Below the pieces are notes generated by a model. That model made no database searches. It was not told the origin of the DNA and saw only the letters and a list, made by a program, of their open reading frames with translations. DNA of 64,000 nucleotides from the NCBI GenBank assembly GCA_041695045.1, contig JBGFRR010000063.1:1-64000 (forward strand), written 5' to 3'. Both the position numbers and the translations under genes were made by a program. Origin of the DNA: JBGFRR01 sp041695045 (GTDB taxonomy: Bacteria; Bacteroidota; Ignavibacteria; UBA10030). This document shows, one piece after another, positions 1 to 9,361 of the stretch. Numbering within the stretch: the stretch's first letter is position 1; each line of letters begins with the position of its first letter.

Positions 1-9
1 AAATTATAA

Positions 10-38
10 TTGACTTGCGGGCGTTTTTTCTGTATATT
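10..38 (+). promoter_or_regulatory. candidate sigma-70-type promoter
   Basis: TTGACT at 10-15 and TATATT at 33-38 with a 17-nt spacer. A second site with the same TTGACT box lies ahead of korA (6324). A strong hairpin plus T-run begins at 43, so a transcript from here would meet a terminator at once unless it reads through to tRNA-Gln at 213. Both boxes are good but the role is uncertain. Confidence 0.4.
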
Positions 39-42
39 TTGT

Positions 43-75
43 GCCCAACTTGCAACGAGTTGGGCTTTATTTTTC
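43..75 (+). terminator. rho-independent terminator
   Basis: Perfect 8-bp stem GCCCAACT (43-50) / AGTTGGGC (58-65) with a 7-nt loop, followed by a T-rich tail (66-75). It probably ends a transcript coming from left of the window. Confidence 0.7.
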
Positions 76-96
76 TGTGGGTGCGATTGGTGAGCA

Positions 97-188
97 TAGT
101 CCCGACCGTGTCGGGATAAGGTTCCGCTTTTCAGAATCCCGCTGCGAGTAAAGGATTGGGGTGTAGTCCCGACCGTGTCGGGATAAGG
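97..188. repeat. two 25-bp direct repeats with a CCCGAC-GTCGGG palindrome
   Basis: The same 25 bases occur at 97-121 and 164-188. Each contains the palindrome TCCCGACCGTGTCGGGA (100-116 and 167-183). Between the copies, bases 120-143 (GGTTCCGCTTTT...AATCCCGCT) resemble 23255-23279. The stretch from 76 to the tRNA at 213 holds no convincing gene and appears to be built from small dispersed repeats. Confidence 0.8.
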
Positions 189-212
189 CTGTTTCTGTAT
201 GTGCATTGCTGT

Positions 213-284
<72 letters not shown>

Positions 285-412
285 CGGGTTTTCCGATTCG
301 AACCTCAAAGTCGCCAAACCATCTCGGTTTCACGCGCTTATACCCCTGAACAAAAGTCTGTCGGGATGAAGAGCAACTGTGATGAGGACGGGTTCACTTC
401 TTCACACATTCC

Positions 413-1378
413 ATGACTGACTCCACAACGCCATTGACCGGCCTCAAACTCTTCTCCGGCAGAGGGAATCGCCCGCTGGCAGAAGCAATTACAAGCGAGG
501 CAAAGATCGAACTCGGCCACGTCGAGATTCGCAACTTCAGCGACGGAGAAATCTGGGTCAAATATGCAGAGAATATCCGCGGGGATGATGTGTTCATCAT
601 CCAACCCACGCAACCGCCCGCGGAGAACTTGATGGAGCTGCTGATCCTGATCGACGCGGCAAAGCGTGCATCGGCCCGGCGGGTAACAGCAGTGATGCCC
701 TACTTCGGCTATGCGAGACAGGATCGAAAAGACCAGCCGCGAGTTTCGATAACGGCAAAGCTCGTTGCGAACCTCATCACCACAGCGGGCGCCGACCGGG
801 TCATTGCGATGGATCTGCACGCGCCGCAAATTCAGGGATTCTTTGACATCCCGTTCGACCACCTGTACTCGTCAGCGGTGTTTATCGACCACTTCAGAAG
901 CAAAAATATCCCCGACCTCGCCGTGGCATCGCCCGACGTCGGCGGATTGAAGATGGCGCGGTCGTTCGCCAAACGTCTGGATGCCGACCTGATTTTGATC
1001 GACAAGCGCCGGCCGAAAGCGAATGAAGCGGAGGTGCTGAACATCATCGGCAATGTAGAGGGAAAGAATGTCCTCATCGTCGATGACCTGATTGATACGG
1101 CTGGAACGTTCGTCAACGCCGTGAGCGCCCTGAAGCAGGATGGTGCAAAGGATATCTACGGCGCGTGCACGCACCCGATTCTTTCGGGAACGGCGGTCGA
1201 GAGGATCAACAGTTCTGCGGTGACGAACCTTCTGGTTACGGACTCGATTCCCTTGCGAGCAACATCGCCGAAAATCGAGCTTCGCTCGGTAGCCAAGTTG
1301 TTTGCAGAAGCCATCATTCGAACACACAATCACGAGTCTATCAGTTCACTGTTTGATGTTGATAAAGACAAGATCTAA
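413..1378 (+). CDS. prs: ribose-phosphate pyrophosphokinase (PRPP synthetase)
   Basis: Makes PRPP from ribose 5-phosphate and ATP, feeding purine, pyrimidine, histidine and NAD synthesis in the cytosol. The 321-aa length is normal for class I enzymes. MDLHAPQIQGFF (about 133-144) carries the conserved His loop, and VDDLIDTAGT (about 223-232) is the PRPP-binding signature. KRRPKANEAEV forms the flexible catalytic loop. The ATG at 413 precedes the conserved N-terminus LKLFSGRGN. It is followed 15 bp later by rplY and then pth, a gene order (prs, L25, pth) common in many bacteria, which suggests co-transcription. Confidence 0.96.
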   Translation: MTDSTTPLTGLKLFSGRGNRPLAEAITSEAKIELGHVEIRNFSDGEIWVKYAENIRGDDVFIIQPTQPPAENLMELLILIDAAKRASARRVTAVMPYFGYARQDRKDQPRVSITAKLVANLITTAGADRVIAMDLHAPQIQGFFDIPFDHLYSSAVFIDHFRSKNIPDLAVASPDVGGLKMARSFAKRLDADLILIDKRRPKANEAEVLNIIGNVEGKNVLIVDDLIDTAGTFVNAVSALKQDGAKDIYGACTHPILSGTAVERINSSAVTNLLVTDSIPLRATSPKIELRSVAKLFAEAIIRTHNHESISSLFDVDKDKI

Positions 1379-1393
1379 CGAGGAGAGAAGTGT

Positions 1394-2050
1394 ATGTCAG
1401 AAATAACACTCAGCGCCGAGGTGCGGAGTCAGGTCGGGAAACAGGCGAAGCGTTTGCGCCGTGCAGGCAAGGTACCTGGTATCTATTACGGCCATGGACA
1501 GAAGAACATTCCCGTTGCCATGCCGGAACTTGCCCTGCGGCCGCTCATCCACACGTCTGCAACCCACGTCATCAGCCTGAAGTTAGACGACGGTTCAACA
1601 CACACGTGCATCTTGCGCGATGTGCAGTTCGACCCCGTGACCGACCGTCCGATTCACTTCGACCTGTTCGGCCTCAACGCCGAAGAGGAGCTTACCATCG
1701 AAGTGCCGGTTGTTGTCAAGGGAACTGCACAGGGTGTGCGCGATGGCGGGATACTGCAGCACATCTTGCATCGGGTCAGAGTTTCGTGTCTTCCCAAACA
1801 TATCCCCGACCGCGTGAAAGTTGATGTTACTCCATTGATGATCGGGCACTCCGTTCACGTCCGCGATCTGAGCATCCCCAACGTGAAAATTCTAGAGAAC
1901 GAGGGAAGTGCTGTCGTGGCCGTTGTGCCGCCGACGATCGTCAAGGAACCAGAGCCGACTGCCGTGGCAGCAGCCGAGGCACCTGCGGAGCCGGAAGTCA
2001 TTGCGAAGGGCAAGAAGCCGGAAGAGGGGACCGAAGAGGCCGAGAAGTAG
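1394..2050 (+). CDS. rplY: 50S ribosomal protein L25, CTC/TL5 form
   Basis: A 5S rRNA-binding protein of the large subunit. At 218 aa this is the long general-stress/TL5 form: an L25-like domain (about 1-95, with VRSQVGKQAKRLRRAGKVPGIYYG) plus a C-terminal beta domain (about 96-190). It ends in a low-complexity Ala/Pro/Glu/Lys tail. AGGAGAG at 1380-1386 fits the ATG at 1394. It lies between prs and pth, 13 bp before pth, consistent with one translation-linked operon. Confidence 0.94.
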   Translation: MSEITLSAEVRSQVGKQAKRLRRAGKVPGIYYGHGQKNIPVAMPELALRPLIHTSATHVISLKLDDGSTHTCILRDVQFDPVTDRPIHFDLFGLNAEEELTIEVPVVVKGTAQGVRDGGILQHILHRVRVSCLPKHIPDRVKVDVTPLMIGHSVHVRDLSIPNVKILENEGSAVVAVVPPTIVKEPEPTAVAAAEAPAEPEVIAKGKKPEEGTEEAEK

Positions 2051-2063
2051 CGACGGCGCTCCA

Positions 2064-2648
2064 ATGCACTGTCTTGTCGGTCTCGGTAATCCCGGTAGCA
2101 TGTACGACGGCACGCGTCATAACATCGGCTTTGCAGTAGTCGATGAAGTATCCCGCCGGTGGAACGCCGAACTGACCGAGGGCAAAGGCGACTATCGAAT
2201 CGCCCATGCCTCCTACAACGGGAACGAAGTTCTTCTCGTCAAACCCCTGACCTACATGAACAACAGCGGTATGGCTGTGGCGGAGGTGTGCGATCATTAC
2301 GGTCTTACGCTGAGCGACCTTCTCGTTATCTGTGATGACTTTCAACTCCCGCTCGGCACGCTGCGTCTGCGAGCACGTGGAAGCGATGGTGGACATAACG
2401 GACTCTACTCCATCATCGATCATGTCCGGTCGGATGCGTTTCCCCGGCTTCGATGCGGAATTGCATCGCCGTCCACACCGAGCAGTAAGTCGCTGATGGC
2501 AGATTTTGTTCTTGAACTCTTTACAACACACGAGCGGCCGCTCGCGAGTGTAATGATCAAGCGCGCAGCCGATGCATGCTCGCTTGTCATCACAAGCGGG
2601 CTCGCTCACGCCATGAATATCTACAACACCAAACCGAAAGCCGAATAA
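2064..2648 (+). CDS. pth: peptidyl-tRNA hydrolase
   Basis: Releases tRNA from prematurely dropped peptidyl-tRNAs. The 194-aa product starts [23 protein letters not shown], the family signature with catalytic His19. The CDDFQLPLG segment supplies the conserved Asp (about 92), and GSDGGHNGL is also typical. The open frame extends upstream into rplY, but the conserved beginning and family length fix the ATG at 2064. It follows rplY directly and is 16 bp before hppA. Confidence 0.95.
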   Translation: MHCLVGLGNPGSMYDGTRHNIGFAVVDEVSRRWNAELTEGKGDYRIAHASYNGNEVLLVKPLTYMNNSGMAVAEVCDHYGLTLSDLLVICDDFQLPLGTLRLRARGSDGGHNGLYSIIDHVRSDAFPRLRCGIASPSTPSSKSLMADFVLELFTTHERPLASVMIKRAADACSLVITSGLAHAMNIYNTKPKAE

Positions 2649-2664
2649 CGGAGACTATCCCTGC

Positions 2665-4719
2665 ATGGAACAGCTTGCACAGTACGTACCCTGGGTAGGA
2701 TTACTTGGATTGGCCGGAGCGTTTCTCATCTATTTCAACTTGAAGCGCTTACCCCAAGGCACCGACCGTATGAAGGACATCGCCGCGCAGATTCACATCG
2801 GCGCGATGGCATTCCTCAAGCGTGAATACGTTGTGCTCAGTGCGTTTGTCCTCGTCGTGGCCGCGCTCCTTGCCTATGGACTGAACGTCAACACGGCAGC
2901 GGCGTTCATTGGAGGAGCGCTCTGCTCGGTGCTCGCCGGATTCCTCGGCATGCAAGCAGCGACGCGCGCAAATGTCCGTACGGCTGAAGCAGCGCGATCG
3001 CATGGACAAGGAAAAGCGCTGCTCACAGCCTTTGATGGCGGCGCGGTAATGGGTGTGAGCGTTGCGAGCCTCGGACTCGTCGGCGTGGGTGCGTTCTACA
3101 TGATCTTCGGAAACCCCGAGCAGGCCAGCATCATTAACGGTTTCGCGATGGGGGCAAGCTCGATTGCGCTCTTTGCGCGCGTAGGCGGCGGCATCTATAC
3201 CAAGGCGGCCGATGTCGGGGCCGACCTTGTCGGAAAAGTCGAAGCAGGCATTCCCGAGGACGACCCTCGCAACCCGGGCGTCATCGCCGACAACGTTGGC
3301 GACAATGTTGGCGACGTAGCAGGCATGGGAGCGGATCTTTTTGAATCCTATGTCAGCTCTATTATCGCAACGCTCGCGATTGGTGCTACACTCCTGCCGG
3401 AAGGATTGGAGCGATTGAAAGCCATTCCCGAGATCGCCGATGTAGACATCAAAGCGATTCTTATGGCGCTTCCGCTCATTCTGGCGGCGCTCGGTTTGGT
3501 TGCGTCATTCATCGGCATCGGTTCAATGCGCATCCTGAAGCAACTCTCCCCCGCCGCGGCACTACGATATTCTACTTTCATTGCCGCTGGTGTTTTCCTC
3601 CTCGGTGCTCTCTGGATTACACGAACATACGACGTCAGCAACAACGTTTTCTGGGCTGTTTTCTGGGGTACGATGGCCGGTATCCTGATCGGTCTGATCA
3701 CGGAGTATTACACCTCGGGTCCGCCGATTCGTCGCATCGGGCACGCAAGCAAAACGGGCGCCGCGACGAACATCATCCATGGCATAGCGGTCGGTCTGGA
3801 ATCTGTTGCGCTCCCGGTCGTGGTCATCGCAGTTGCCATCTTCGTTGCCAATGCCGTTGCGGGTCTCTACGGCATCGGCATTGCCGCTGTTGGCATGCTC
3901 GCGACGATCGGCATCACCATGTCGGTCGATGCGTACGGCCCGATTGCCGATAATGCGGGCGGGATTTCTGAGATGTCCGGCTTGGGACCCGATGTCCGCA
4001 AAATTACCGACAGTCTCGACGCTCTGGGCAACACAACGGCTGCGATGGGGAAAGGCTTTGCCATCGGCTCTGCTGCGTTAACAGCTCTTGCGCTGTTCGC
4101 GGCGTTTTCGCAGTCGGTCGACCATAGCCAGTTGAGGCGCGGGCTTGAGCCCGTTCAAATCGTCGTCACCAATCCGTACGTTGTCATCGGTCTCTTCATC
4201 GGGGGGATGTTTCCGTTTCTCGTCGCGGCCATGACGATGACGGCCGTCGGTCGCGCAGCCGGCAAGATGGTGGATGAGATTCGCCGACAGTTCCGCGAAA
4301 TCCCCGGGCTGCTCGAAGGCAAGCCGGACGCAAAACCCGATGCTGCTCGCTGCGTCGACATCTCAACACGCGCGGCATTGGGAGAAATGATTCTTCCGGG
4401 CATCTCCGCTGTTGCCGCTCCCGTCATCATTGGCTTCATTCTCGGACCCGCGGCGTTAGGCGGCATGCTCGCCGGCGCAACCGTAACCGGCGTGCTAATC
4501 GCTTTGATGATGGCAAACGCCGGCGGCGCGTGGGATAACGCCAAGAAAGCAATCGAAAAAGGAGAGATTAAAGGTGAACGAAAAGGTTCCGACGCGCATA
4601 AGGCGGCAGTCGTAGGCGATACGGTTGGCGATCCGTTCAAGGACACATCGGGCCCATCGATGAACATCCTCATCAAGCTGATGTCGATCGTTTCACTTGT
4701 CATTGCACCACTGTTGTAG
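2665..4719 (+). CDS. hppA: membrane-bound ion-translocating pyrophosphatase, K+-dependent type
   Basis: An integral-membrane pump that couples PPi hydrolysis to H+ or Na+ export. The 684-aa protein has some 15-16 hydrophobic segments. The substrate loop (about 183-225) contains [11 protein letters not shown] followed by [32 protein letters not shown] (about 455-470) carries Ala/Gly where K+-independent pumps have Lys/Thr, so the K+-dependent class is predicted; this class contains both H+ and Na+ pumps. GGAG at 2651-2654 lies upstream of the ATG. It follows pth closely, probably as the last gene of the prs operon. Confidence 0.95.
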   Translation: MEQLAQYVPWVGLLGLAGAFLIYFNLKRLPQGTDRMKDIAAQIHIGAMAFLKREYVVLSAFVLVVAALLAYGLNVNTAAAFIGGALCSVLAGFLGMQAATRANVRTAEAARSHGQGKALLTAFDGGAVMGVSVASLGLVGVGAFYMIFGNPEQASIINGFAMGASSIALFARVGGGIYTKAADVGADLVGKVEAGIPEDDPRNPGVIADNVGDNVGDVAGMGADLFESYVSSIIATLAIGATLLPEGLERLKAIPEIADVDIKAILMALPLILAALGLVASFIGIGSMRILKQLSPAAALRYSTFIAAGVFLLGALWITRTYDVSNNVFWAVFWGTMAGILIGLITEYYTSGPPIRRIGHASKTGAATNIIHGIAVGLESVALPVVVIAVAIFVANAVAGLYGIGIAAVGMLATIGITMSVDAYGPIADNAGGISEMSGLGPDVRKITDSLDALGNTTAAMGKGFAIGSAALTALALFAAFSQSVDHSQLRRGLEPVQIVVTNPYVVIGLFIGGMFPFLVAAMTMTAVGRAAGKMVDEIRRQFREIPGLLEGKPDAKPDAARCVDISTRAALGEMILPGISAVAAPVIIGFILGPAALGGMLAGATVTGVLIALMMANAGGAWDNAKKAIEKGEIKGERKGSDAHKAAVVGDTVGDPFKDTSGPSMNILIKLMSIVSLVIAPLL

Positions 4720-4763
4720 TTGCTGAACGATGGAATCGGTGCGCAAACATCAAAGATTCCTTA

Positions 4764-4823
4764 CCCACGAACGACGCGAATGATCAACAAAGGGTTTTTC
4801 ATGTCATTCGTGTGATTCGTGGG
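4764..4823. repeat. imperfect inverted repeat after hppA
   Basis: CCCACGAACGACGCGAATGA (4764-4783) pairs imperfectly with TCATTCGTGTGATTCGTGGG (4804-4823). The arms resemble the GCGAAAGACGCGAA arms of the MITE-like element at 33795. It could act as a transcription end for hppA, or be a dispersed repeat relic. Confidence 0.6.
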
Positions 4824-4915
4824 CGATTGCATAGTCTCGGTGTTATCACACTGAGCAAATTTGATAATCTACCGATTGCACAATCAACACATCCACAGAA
4901 CCCTGCTCCACACTT

Positions 4916-4979
4916 ACCGATTATTGTCTTGTCGGTGAATGCTGTGGGGCCATCAGGAACGTCCACAGGGAGAAGCACC
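4916..4979 (+). promoter_or_regulatory. possible structured leader of rpsF
   Basis: Two small hairpins sit directly before rpsF: ACCGA/TCGGT (4916-4936) and CTGTGG/CCACAG (4942-4968). The second stem runs into the Shine-Dalgarno AGGGAG (4967-4972). S6 operons often have an autoregulatory S6:S18 leader, so this placement is suggestive. I could not match the consensus in detail. Confidence 0.28.
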
Positions 4980-5402
4980 ATGGCCACAGCACCACGTATC
5001 TACGAGACGACTTTTGTCGTCAACGCGGCGCTTGACGACCCGCAAATCGACGCGGTAGTCGACAAGGTGACCGAGCTGATCACCAGGAATGGCGGTCAGA
5101 TTCAAGACCTCAATAAATGGGGGCGCAAGCGGTTCGCCTATCCCATCAAGAAAAAAAATAACGGCTTCTACGTCGTCATCGAGTTTACTGCTCCGGGCGA
5201 CTTGATCGCCAAACTGGAGCGGCACTATCAGCTCGATGAGAACATTATCCGCCATCTCACTGTTCAGCTTTCGAAAAAGGCATTGAAGGCCAAGACAGCT
5301 CCCGTTGAAGCTGCAGCCGAGCCAGCGCTGGCAGCAAAAGTCCCCCTCGCCGGTCCCGGCTCCGATGAGGAGGATGACGAGAGCGACGACGACGCAACGT
5401 AG
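4980..5402 (+). CDS. rpsF: 30S ribosomal protein S6
   Basis: A small-subunit protein that pairs with S18 on the platform. The 140-aa product starts MATAPRIYETTFVVNAALDD and contains the core NKWGRKRFAYPIKKKNNGFY. It has a long acidic tail ending in a run of Asp/Glu. AGGGAGAAG precedes the ATG at 4980. The frame is open further upstream to 4812, but that part lacks family similarity. Next come rpsR and rplI; there is no ssb between rpsF and rpsR. Confidence 0.95.
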   Translation: MATAPRIYETTFVVNAALDDPQIDAVVDKVTELITRNGGQIQDLNKWGRKRFAYPIKKKNNGFYVVIEFTAPGDLIAKLERHYQLDENIIRHLTVQLSKKALKAKTAPVEAAAEPALAAKVPLAGPGSDEEDDESDDDAT

Positions 5403-5468
5403 CGCCTCCTTCCTTGTTCAACCGCACTATCATATGGCCACTTACTATTATTGATGGAGAATGAAACA

Positions 5469-5765
5469 ATGCCACGCCAAACACGACCGAGCAAACCGAT
5501 ACGCAGCTCGCGGTTTTTACGCGGACCGGCGCGAGGAGCAGCCCAGGCCCGCAAACGCCGCACGTGCCGCTTCTGCGACAACAAGGAAATCTACATCGAC
5601 TACAAGAATGAGAAAAAGCTCCAACGCTTCATCGCAGAGCAGGGGCGCATCATCCCCCGCCGGATTTCCGGTACGTGCGCCAAGCATCAGCGGGAGTTAG
5701 TGCAGGCCATCAAGCGCGCACGACATTTAGGGCTTCTCCCCTTCGTCGCCGACGCCGTGAGCTAA
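5469..5765 (+). CDS. rpsR: 30S ribosomal protein S18, zinc-binding (C+) form
   Basis: A small-subunit protein, partner of S6. The 98-aa product contains TCRFCDNK and, later, [10 protein letters not shown]. The cysteines and histidine (CxxC plus CxxH) form a potential zinc site, as in C+ S18 paralogues. GGAGA (5456-5460) is well spaced for the ATG at 5469, which is better than the in-frame TTG at 5451 or ATG at 5454. It belongs to the rpsF-rpsR-rplI operon. Confidence 0.95.
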   Translation: MPRQTRPSKPIRSSRFLRGPARGAAQARKRRTCRFCDNKEIYIDYKNEKKLQRFIAEQGRIIPRRISGTCAKHQRELVQAIKRARHLGLLPFVADAVS

Positions 5766-5793
5766 CCATGAGATTGACCGAAGGAGACGCACC

Positions 5794-6237
5794 ATGAAGA
5801 TCATTTTGCGACAGAACTTTGAAAAGTTAGGCCGCGTTGGAGACATCGTCGATGTGAAAGACGGTTATGCGCGGAACTACCTCATCCCCCGCAATATCGC
5901 ATACCAGGCTACTCCCGGCGGCATCAAGATGCTCGAGGAAGAAAAAAAACAGCAGGCACGACGGCTTGCCAAGGAGAAGGTGTCGGCTGAGACGCTTGCA
6001 GTACAACTCGAGAAGGTTTCCGCCACCATCCAGATGAAGGTCGGTGAGGATGAAAAACTCTTCGGCTCGGTGACATCACAGATGATCGCCGATGTTCTGC
6101 AGGAAAAAGGCATCACGCTCGACAAGCGGCACATCGTGCTCGAAGAACCCATCAAAGCGTTGGGGATCTATGACGTGCCGGTGAAACTTGCCGCCGGTGT
6201 TGAAGCGATCGTGAAAGTATGGGTCGTTCGCGAGTAA
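5794..6237 (+). CDS. rplI: 50S ribosomal protein L9
   Basis: A 147-aa large-subunit protein that binds 23S rRNA near the L1 stalk. MKIILRQNFEKLGRVGDIVDVKDGYARNYLIP is the hallmark N-terminal domain. A charged connecting helix and a C-terminal domain (LFGSVTSQMIADVLQEKG) follow. GAAGGAGA sits 8 nt before the ATG. A good terminator starts 27 bp after the stop, which closes the S6-S18-L9 operon. Confidence 0.96.
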   Translation: MKIILRQNFEKLGRVGDIVDVKDGYARNYLIPRNIAYQATPGGIKMLEEEKKQQARRLAKEKVSAETLAVQLEKVSATIQMKVGEDEKLFGSVTSQMIADVLQEKGITLDKRHIVLEEPIKALGIYDVPVKLAAGVEAIVKVWVVRE

Positions 6238-6263
6238 CGTCTGCTCAGACGAACCAACTCTCC

Positions 6264-6306
6264 GCCGGTGTTCATCTCCCCTGATGAGCATCGGCGTCGT
6301 TTTTCC
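6264..6306 (+). terminator. rho-independent terminator after rplI
   Basis: CGCCGGTGTTCATC pairs with GATGAGCATCGGCG (two G-U pairs) around a short loop, and the stem is followed by TCGTTTTT. Confidence 0.75.
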
Positions 6307-6323
6307 TCTGCGAAGAACGTTTC

Positions 6324-6353
6324 TTGACTTTAGGGCACAAAATTGAGTAAATT
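6324..6353 (+). promoter_or_regulatory. promoter of korAB
   Basis: TTGACT (6324-6329), an 18-nt spacer and TAAATT (6348-6353). Transcription would start near 6360. This rules out a start codon at 6363 in practice and supports the ATG at 6396. Confidence 0.6.
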
Positions 6354-6395
6354 CATTGGGTTTTGTTCCACCATTCCGTCCTCAAAGAACCGACC

Positions 6396-8231
6396 ATGGC
6401 CGAAAAAACCATCCGCAAACTCGAAGACGTAACGATCCGTTTTGCCGGCGATTCCGGCGACGGCATGCAACTCACCGGCACACAGTTCACCAACACCACT
6501 GCAATTCTAGGGAACGACCTGAGTACGCTTCCCGACTATCCTGCCGAAATCCGCGCCCCACAGGGCACCCTGTTCGGCGTGAGCGGCTTCCAGATTCACT
6601 TCGGGAGCAAAGAGATTAACACGCCAGGCGATTCGTGCGACGTGCTCGTTGCCATGAATGCCGCGGCACTCAAGGTCAATCTCGGCAGTCTCGTCGATGG
6701 CGGCGTCATCATCGTCAACACCGAAGGCTTCAGCGACAAAAACCTGAAATTAGCCGGCTATTCCTCTAACCCGCTCAAGAATAGTTCGCTGTCCAAGTAC
6801 ACCGTCTTTGAGGTCGACATCAGTAAACTGACGGCGCTTGCATTGCAGGACCTGAATCTCTCCACCAAGCTTGTCGACCGCTCGAAGAACTTCTTCGCTC
6901 TCGGTATGATGTATTGGCTCTACAATCGGCCGATGGAACCGACGATCAAATGGATCAAGAAGAAGTTCGCGAACAAGCCAGAGGTTCTGGAGGCGAACCT
7001 CCGCGTACTGAAGGCGGGCTGGAACTATGGTGAGACGACGGAGATGTTTACCGTCCGCTACACGGTCGAGCCTGCCAAATTGCCTCCGGGAAAATATCGC
7101 AACATCACAGGCAACCAGGCGACTGCATGGGGGCTGATGGCAGCCGCGAAGAAATCGAACATCGACCTCTTCCTCGGCAGCTATCCGATCACTCCCGCCA
7201 GCGACATTCTCCATGAGCTGTCGATGTACAAGAATTTCGGCGTGAAGACATTCCAGGCCGAAGATGAGATCGCCGGTATTACCTCGGCCATTGGCGCTTC
7301 CTTTGGCGGCGCATTGGGTGTGACAACCACAAGCGGCCCCGGCGTTGCGCTGAAGACGGAAGCTCTCGGTTTGGCCGTCATGGTTGAGCTGCCTGTGGTT
7401 GTCTGTAACATCCAACGCGGGGGACCAAGCACCGGCCTCCCGACAAAGACGGAGCAGTCCGACCTCCTGCAAGCTCTGTATGGTCGCAACGGCGAAGCGC
7501 CAATCCCCGTTATTGCCGCATCCACACCGGCCGATTGCTTCGACAAAGTGTTCGAAGCGTGCCGCATGGCCATCCAATACATGACGCCCGTGTTCTTTCT
7601 GTCGGACGGATATCTTGGCAACGGTTCTGAGCCGTGGCTCATTCCGGATTTCAACAAGCTGCCGGATATCTCTCCGAAGTTCAGAACAAATCCGGAGGGA
7701 TTCCTTCCCTATCTGCGCGAGGAGAAGACGCTTGCCCGGCCGTGGGCGATTCCCGGCACACCCGGCTTAGAACACCGCATCGGCGGTTTGGAGAAGCAAC
7801 ATCTGACCGGCAATGTGAGCTACGACCCCCAGAACCATGAGTTCATGGTGAAGCTGCGGGCGGAGAAGGTTGAGCGCATTGCGAACGACATCCCGCTTGC
7901 TGACGTGGAAGGCGATCCGGAAGGCGATGTGCTCGTTGTAGGATGGGGAGGAACGTACGGCGCGATTCGCACCGCTGTTGCACGCCATCGCGAAAAAGGC
8001 AATGCGGTTTCGCATCTCCATCTACACTATTTGAACCCACTGCAAAAGAACGTTGGTGAGATCCTATACAAGTTCAAGCATCTGCTCGTGCCCGAACTGA
8101 ACATGGGGCAGCTCGTGAAAGTGCTGCGTGCAAAATATCTTGTGCCGGCGATCAGTCTGAACAAAGTGCAGGGACTCCCCTTCAAAGCCATCGAGATTGA
8201 AAAGAAGATTGACGAGATTCTGAAAGGATAA
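6396..8231 (+). CDS. korA: 2-oxoacid:ferredoxin oxidoreductase, alpha subunit (gamma-alpha fusion)
   Basis: With KorB it oxidatively decarboxylates a 2-oxoacid, most likely 2-oxoglutarate, to the acyl-CoA with ferredoxin as acceptor; in autotrophs the reaction can run reductively. The 611-aa protein has an N-terminal gamma domain (about 1-200, [14 protein letters not shown]). The alpha domain follows, with [31 protein letters not shown] and [18 protein letters not shown], and then a C-terminal part. The ATG at 6396 suits the promoter better than an upstream TTG. korB begins 3 bp after the stop. No ferredoxin gene is adjacent. Confidence 0.92.
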   Translation: MAEKTIRKLEDVTIRFAGDSGDGMQLTGTQFTNTTAILGNDLSTLPDYPAEIRAPQGTLFGVSGFQIHFGSKEINTPGDSCDVLVAMNAAALKVNLGSLVDGGVIIVNTEGFSDKNLKLAGYSSNPLKNSSLSKYTVFEVDISKLTALALQDLNLSTKLVDRSKNFFALGMMYWLYNRPMEPTIKWIKKKFANKPEVLEANLRVLKAGWNYGETTEMFTVRYTVEPAKLPPGKYRNITGNQATAWGLMAAAKKSNIDLFLGSYPITPASDILHELSMYKNFGVKTFQAEDEIAGITSAIGASFGGALGVTTTSGPGVALKTEALGLAVMVELPVVVCNIQRGGPSTGLPTKTEQSDLLQALYGRNGEAPIPVIAASTPADCFDKVFEACRMAIQYMTPVFFLSDGYLGNGSEPWLIPDFNKLPDISPKFRTNPEGFLPYLREEKTLARPWAIPGTPGLEHRIGGLEKQHLTGNVSYDPQNHEFMVKLRAEKVERIANDIPLADVEGDPEGDVLVVGWGGTYGAIRTAVARHREKGNAVSHLHLHYLNPLQKNVGEILYKFKHLLVPELNMGQLVKVLRAKYLVPAISLNKVQGLPFKAIEIEKKIDEILKG

Positions 8232-8233
8232 TC

Positions 8234-9283
8234 ATGTCGACACTCATCCAAAAAACCCTCGCATCGGTCACGGCGCCCGAAGTACAATACACGGCGAAGG
8301 ATTTCCAAAGCGACCAGGACGTTCGCTGGTGCCCCGGCTGCGGCGACTACTCCATCCTCGCTCAAACCCAACGTGTCATGCCTGACCTTGGCATTCCGCG
8401 ACACAACATGGTCTTCATCTCCGGCATCGGCTGTTCGAGCCGTTTCCCGTACTACATGAACACCTACGGCTTTCACGGAATCCACGGCCGCGCCACAGCC
8501 ATTGCTTCCGGGCTGAAGCTCGCGCGACCGGAGCTTTCTGTGTGGGTCGTCACGGGTGATGGCGATGGACTCAGCATCGGCGGCAACCATCTGATCCATC
8601 TCATCCGCCGCAATCTCGACATCAACATTCTGCTCTTCAACAATCAGATTTACGGTCTTACGAAGGGGCAGTATTCTCCGACGTCCGAGCGCGGGAAAAT
8701 CACAAATTCTACACCGTACGGCTCCTTAGATTATCCTTTCAATCCCGTTGCCTTGAGTCTCGGCGCGAGTGCGACCTTCGTTGCACGCACGATGGACCGC
8801 GACCCGAAACACATGCAGGCCATCATCAAGCGGGCAGCGGCACACAAGGGCACATCCTTCGTCGAGATTTACCAAAACTGCAACGTGTTCAACGACGGCG
8901 CGTTCTTCCAATTCACGGAAAAGGAAACGAAAGACGACAGCGTCGTCTTCCTTGAGCACGGCAAACCGCTCGTCTTCGGCAAGGAAAAAGACAAGGGCGT
9001 GCGCCTGAACGGCTTCACGCCGGAAGTCGTCTCGCTGAAGGATGGAACGTATTCCGTCAACGACCTCCTGGTTCACGACGAAACCGACACGACGCTTTCC
9101 TTCATTCTCGCCGACATGACCTACAAGGCCAGCGTCCCGCGTCCGATTGGAACCTTTCTCGCCGTCGAGCGGCCGGTGTATGAAGAGGATATGGAGCGTC
9201 AGATCGACCTTGCAAAGGAGAAGCGTGGCGAGGGAGATATGGTCAAGCTGTTGAACTCGGGAGAGACGTGGGTCGTTCAGTAG
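8234..9283 (+). CDS. korB: 2-oxoacid:ferredoxin oxidoreductase, beta subunit
   Basis: The thiamine-diphosphate subunit of the KorAB complex, 349 aa. RWCPGCGDYSI (about 31-41) is the typical start of the domain. GDGDGLSIGGNHLIHLIRRN (about 109-128) is the ThDP/Mg2+ site, followed by NNQIYGLTKGQYSPTS. The two-subunit gamma-alpha/beta layout fits the 2-oxoglutarate type more than the four-subunit pyruvate type, but substrate cannot be proved from sequence. A terminator follows at 9304. Confidence 0.92.
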   Translation: MSTLIQKTLASVTAPEVQYTAKDFQSDQDVRWCPGCGDYSILAQTQRVMPDLGIPRHNMVFISGIGCSSRFPYYMNTYGFHGIHGRATAIASGLKLARPELSVWVVTGDGDGLSIGGNHLIHLIRRNLDINILLFNNQIYGLTKGQYSPTSERGKITNSTPYGSLDYPFNPVALSLGASATFVARTMDRDPKHMQAIIKRAAAHKGTSFVEIYQNCNVFNDGAFFQFTEKETKDDSVVFLEHGKPLVFGKEKDKGVRLNGFTPEVVSLKDGTYSVNDLLVHDETDTTLSFILADMTYKASVPRPIGTFLAVERPVYEEDMERQIDLAKEKRGEGDMVKLLNSGETWVVQ

Positions 9284-9303
9284 GGAGTTCAGTCGACATC
9301 ACC

Positions 9304-9338
9304 AAGGTGTGGCTGGAGTGTCTGGTCACACCTTTTTT
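9304..9338 (+). terminator. rho-independent terminator after korB
   Basis: AAGGTGTG (9304-9311) pairs perfectly with CACACCTT (9327-9334), and six T residues run from 9333 to 9338. Confidence 0.8.
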
Positions 9339-9361
9339 GTTGTTCTCCATGGAGTGCTGAC

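Noticed and set aside
4812..4979. Upstream extension of rpsF
   Set aside because: It adds 56 residues with no S6 similarity; the ATG at 4980 has a proper ribosome site and the family start.
6363..6395. TTG start for korA
   Set aside because: It lies at the predicted transcription start; the ATG at 6396 begins the conserved part.
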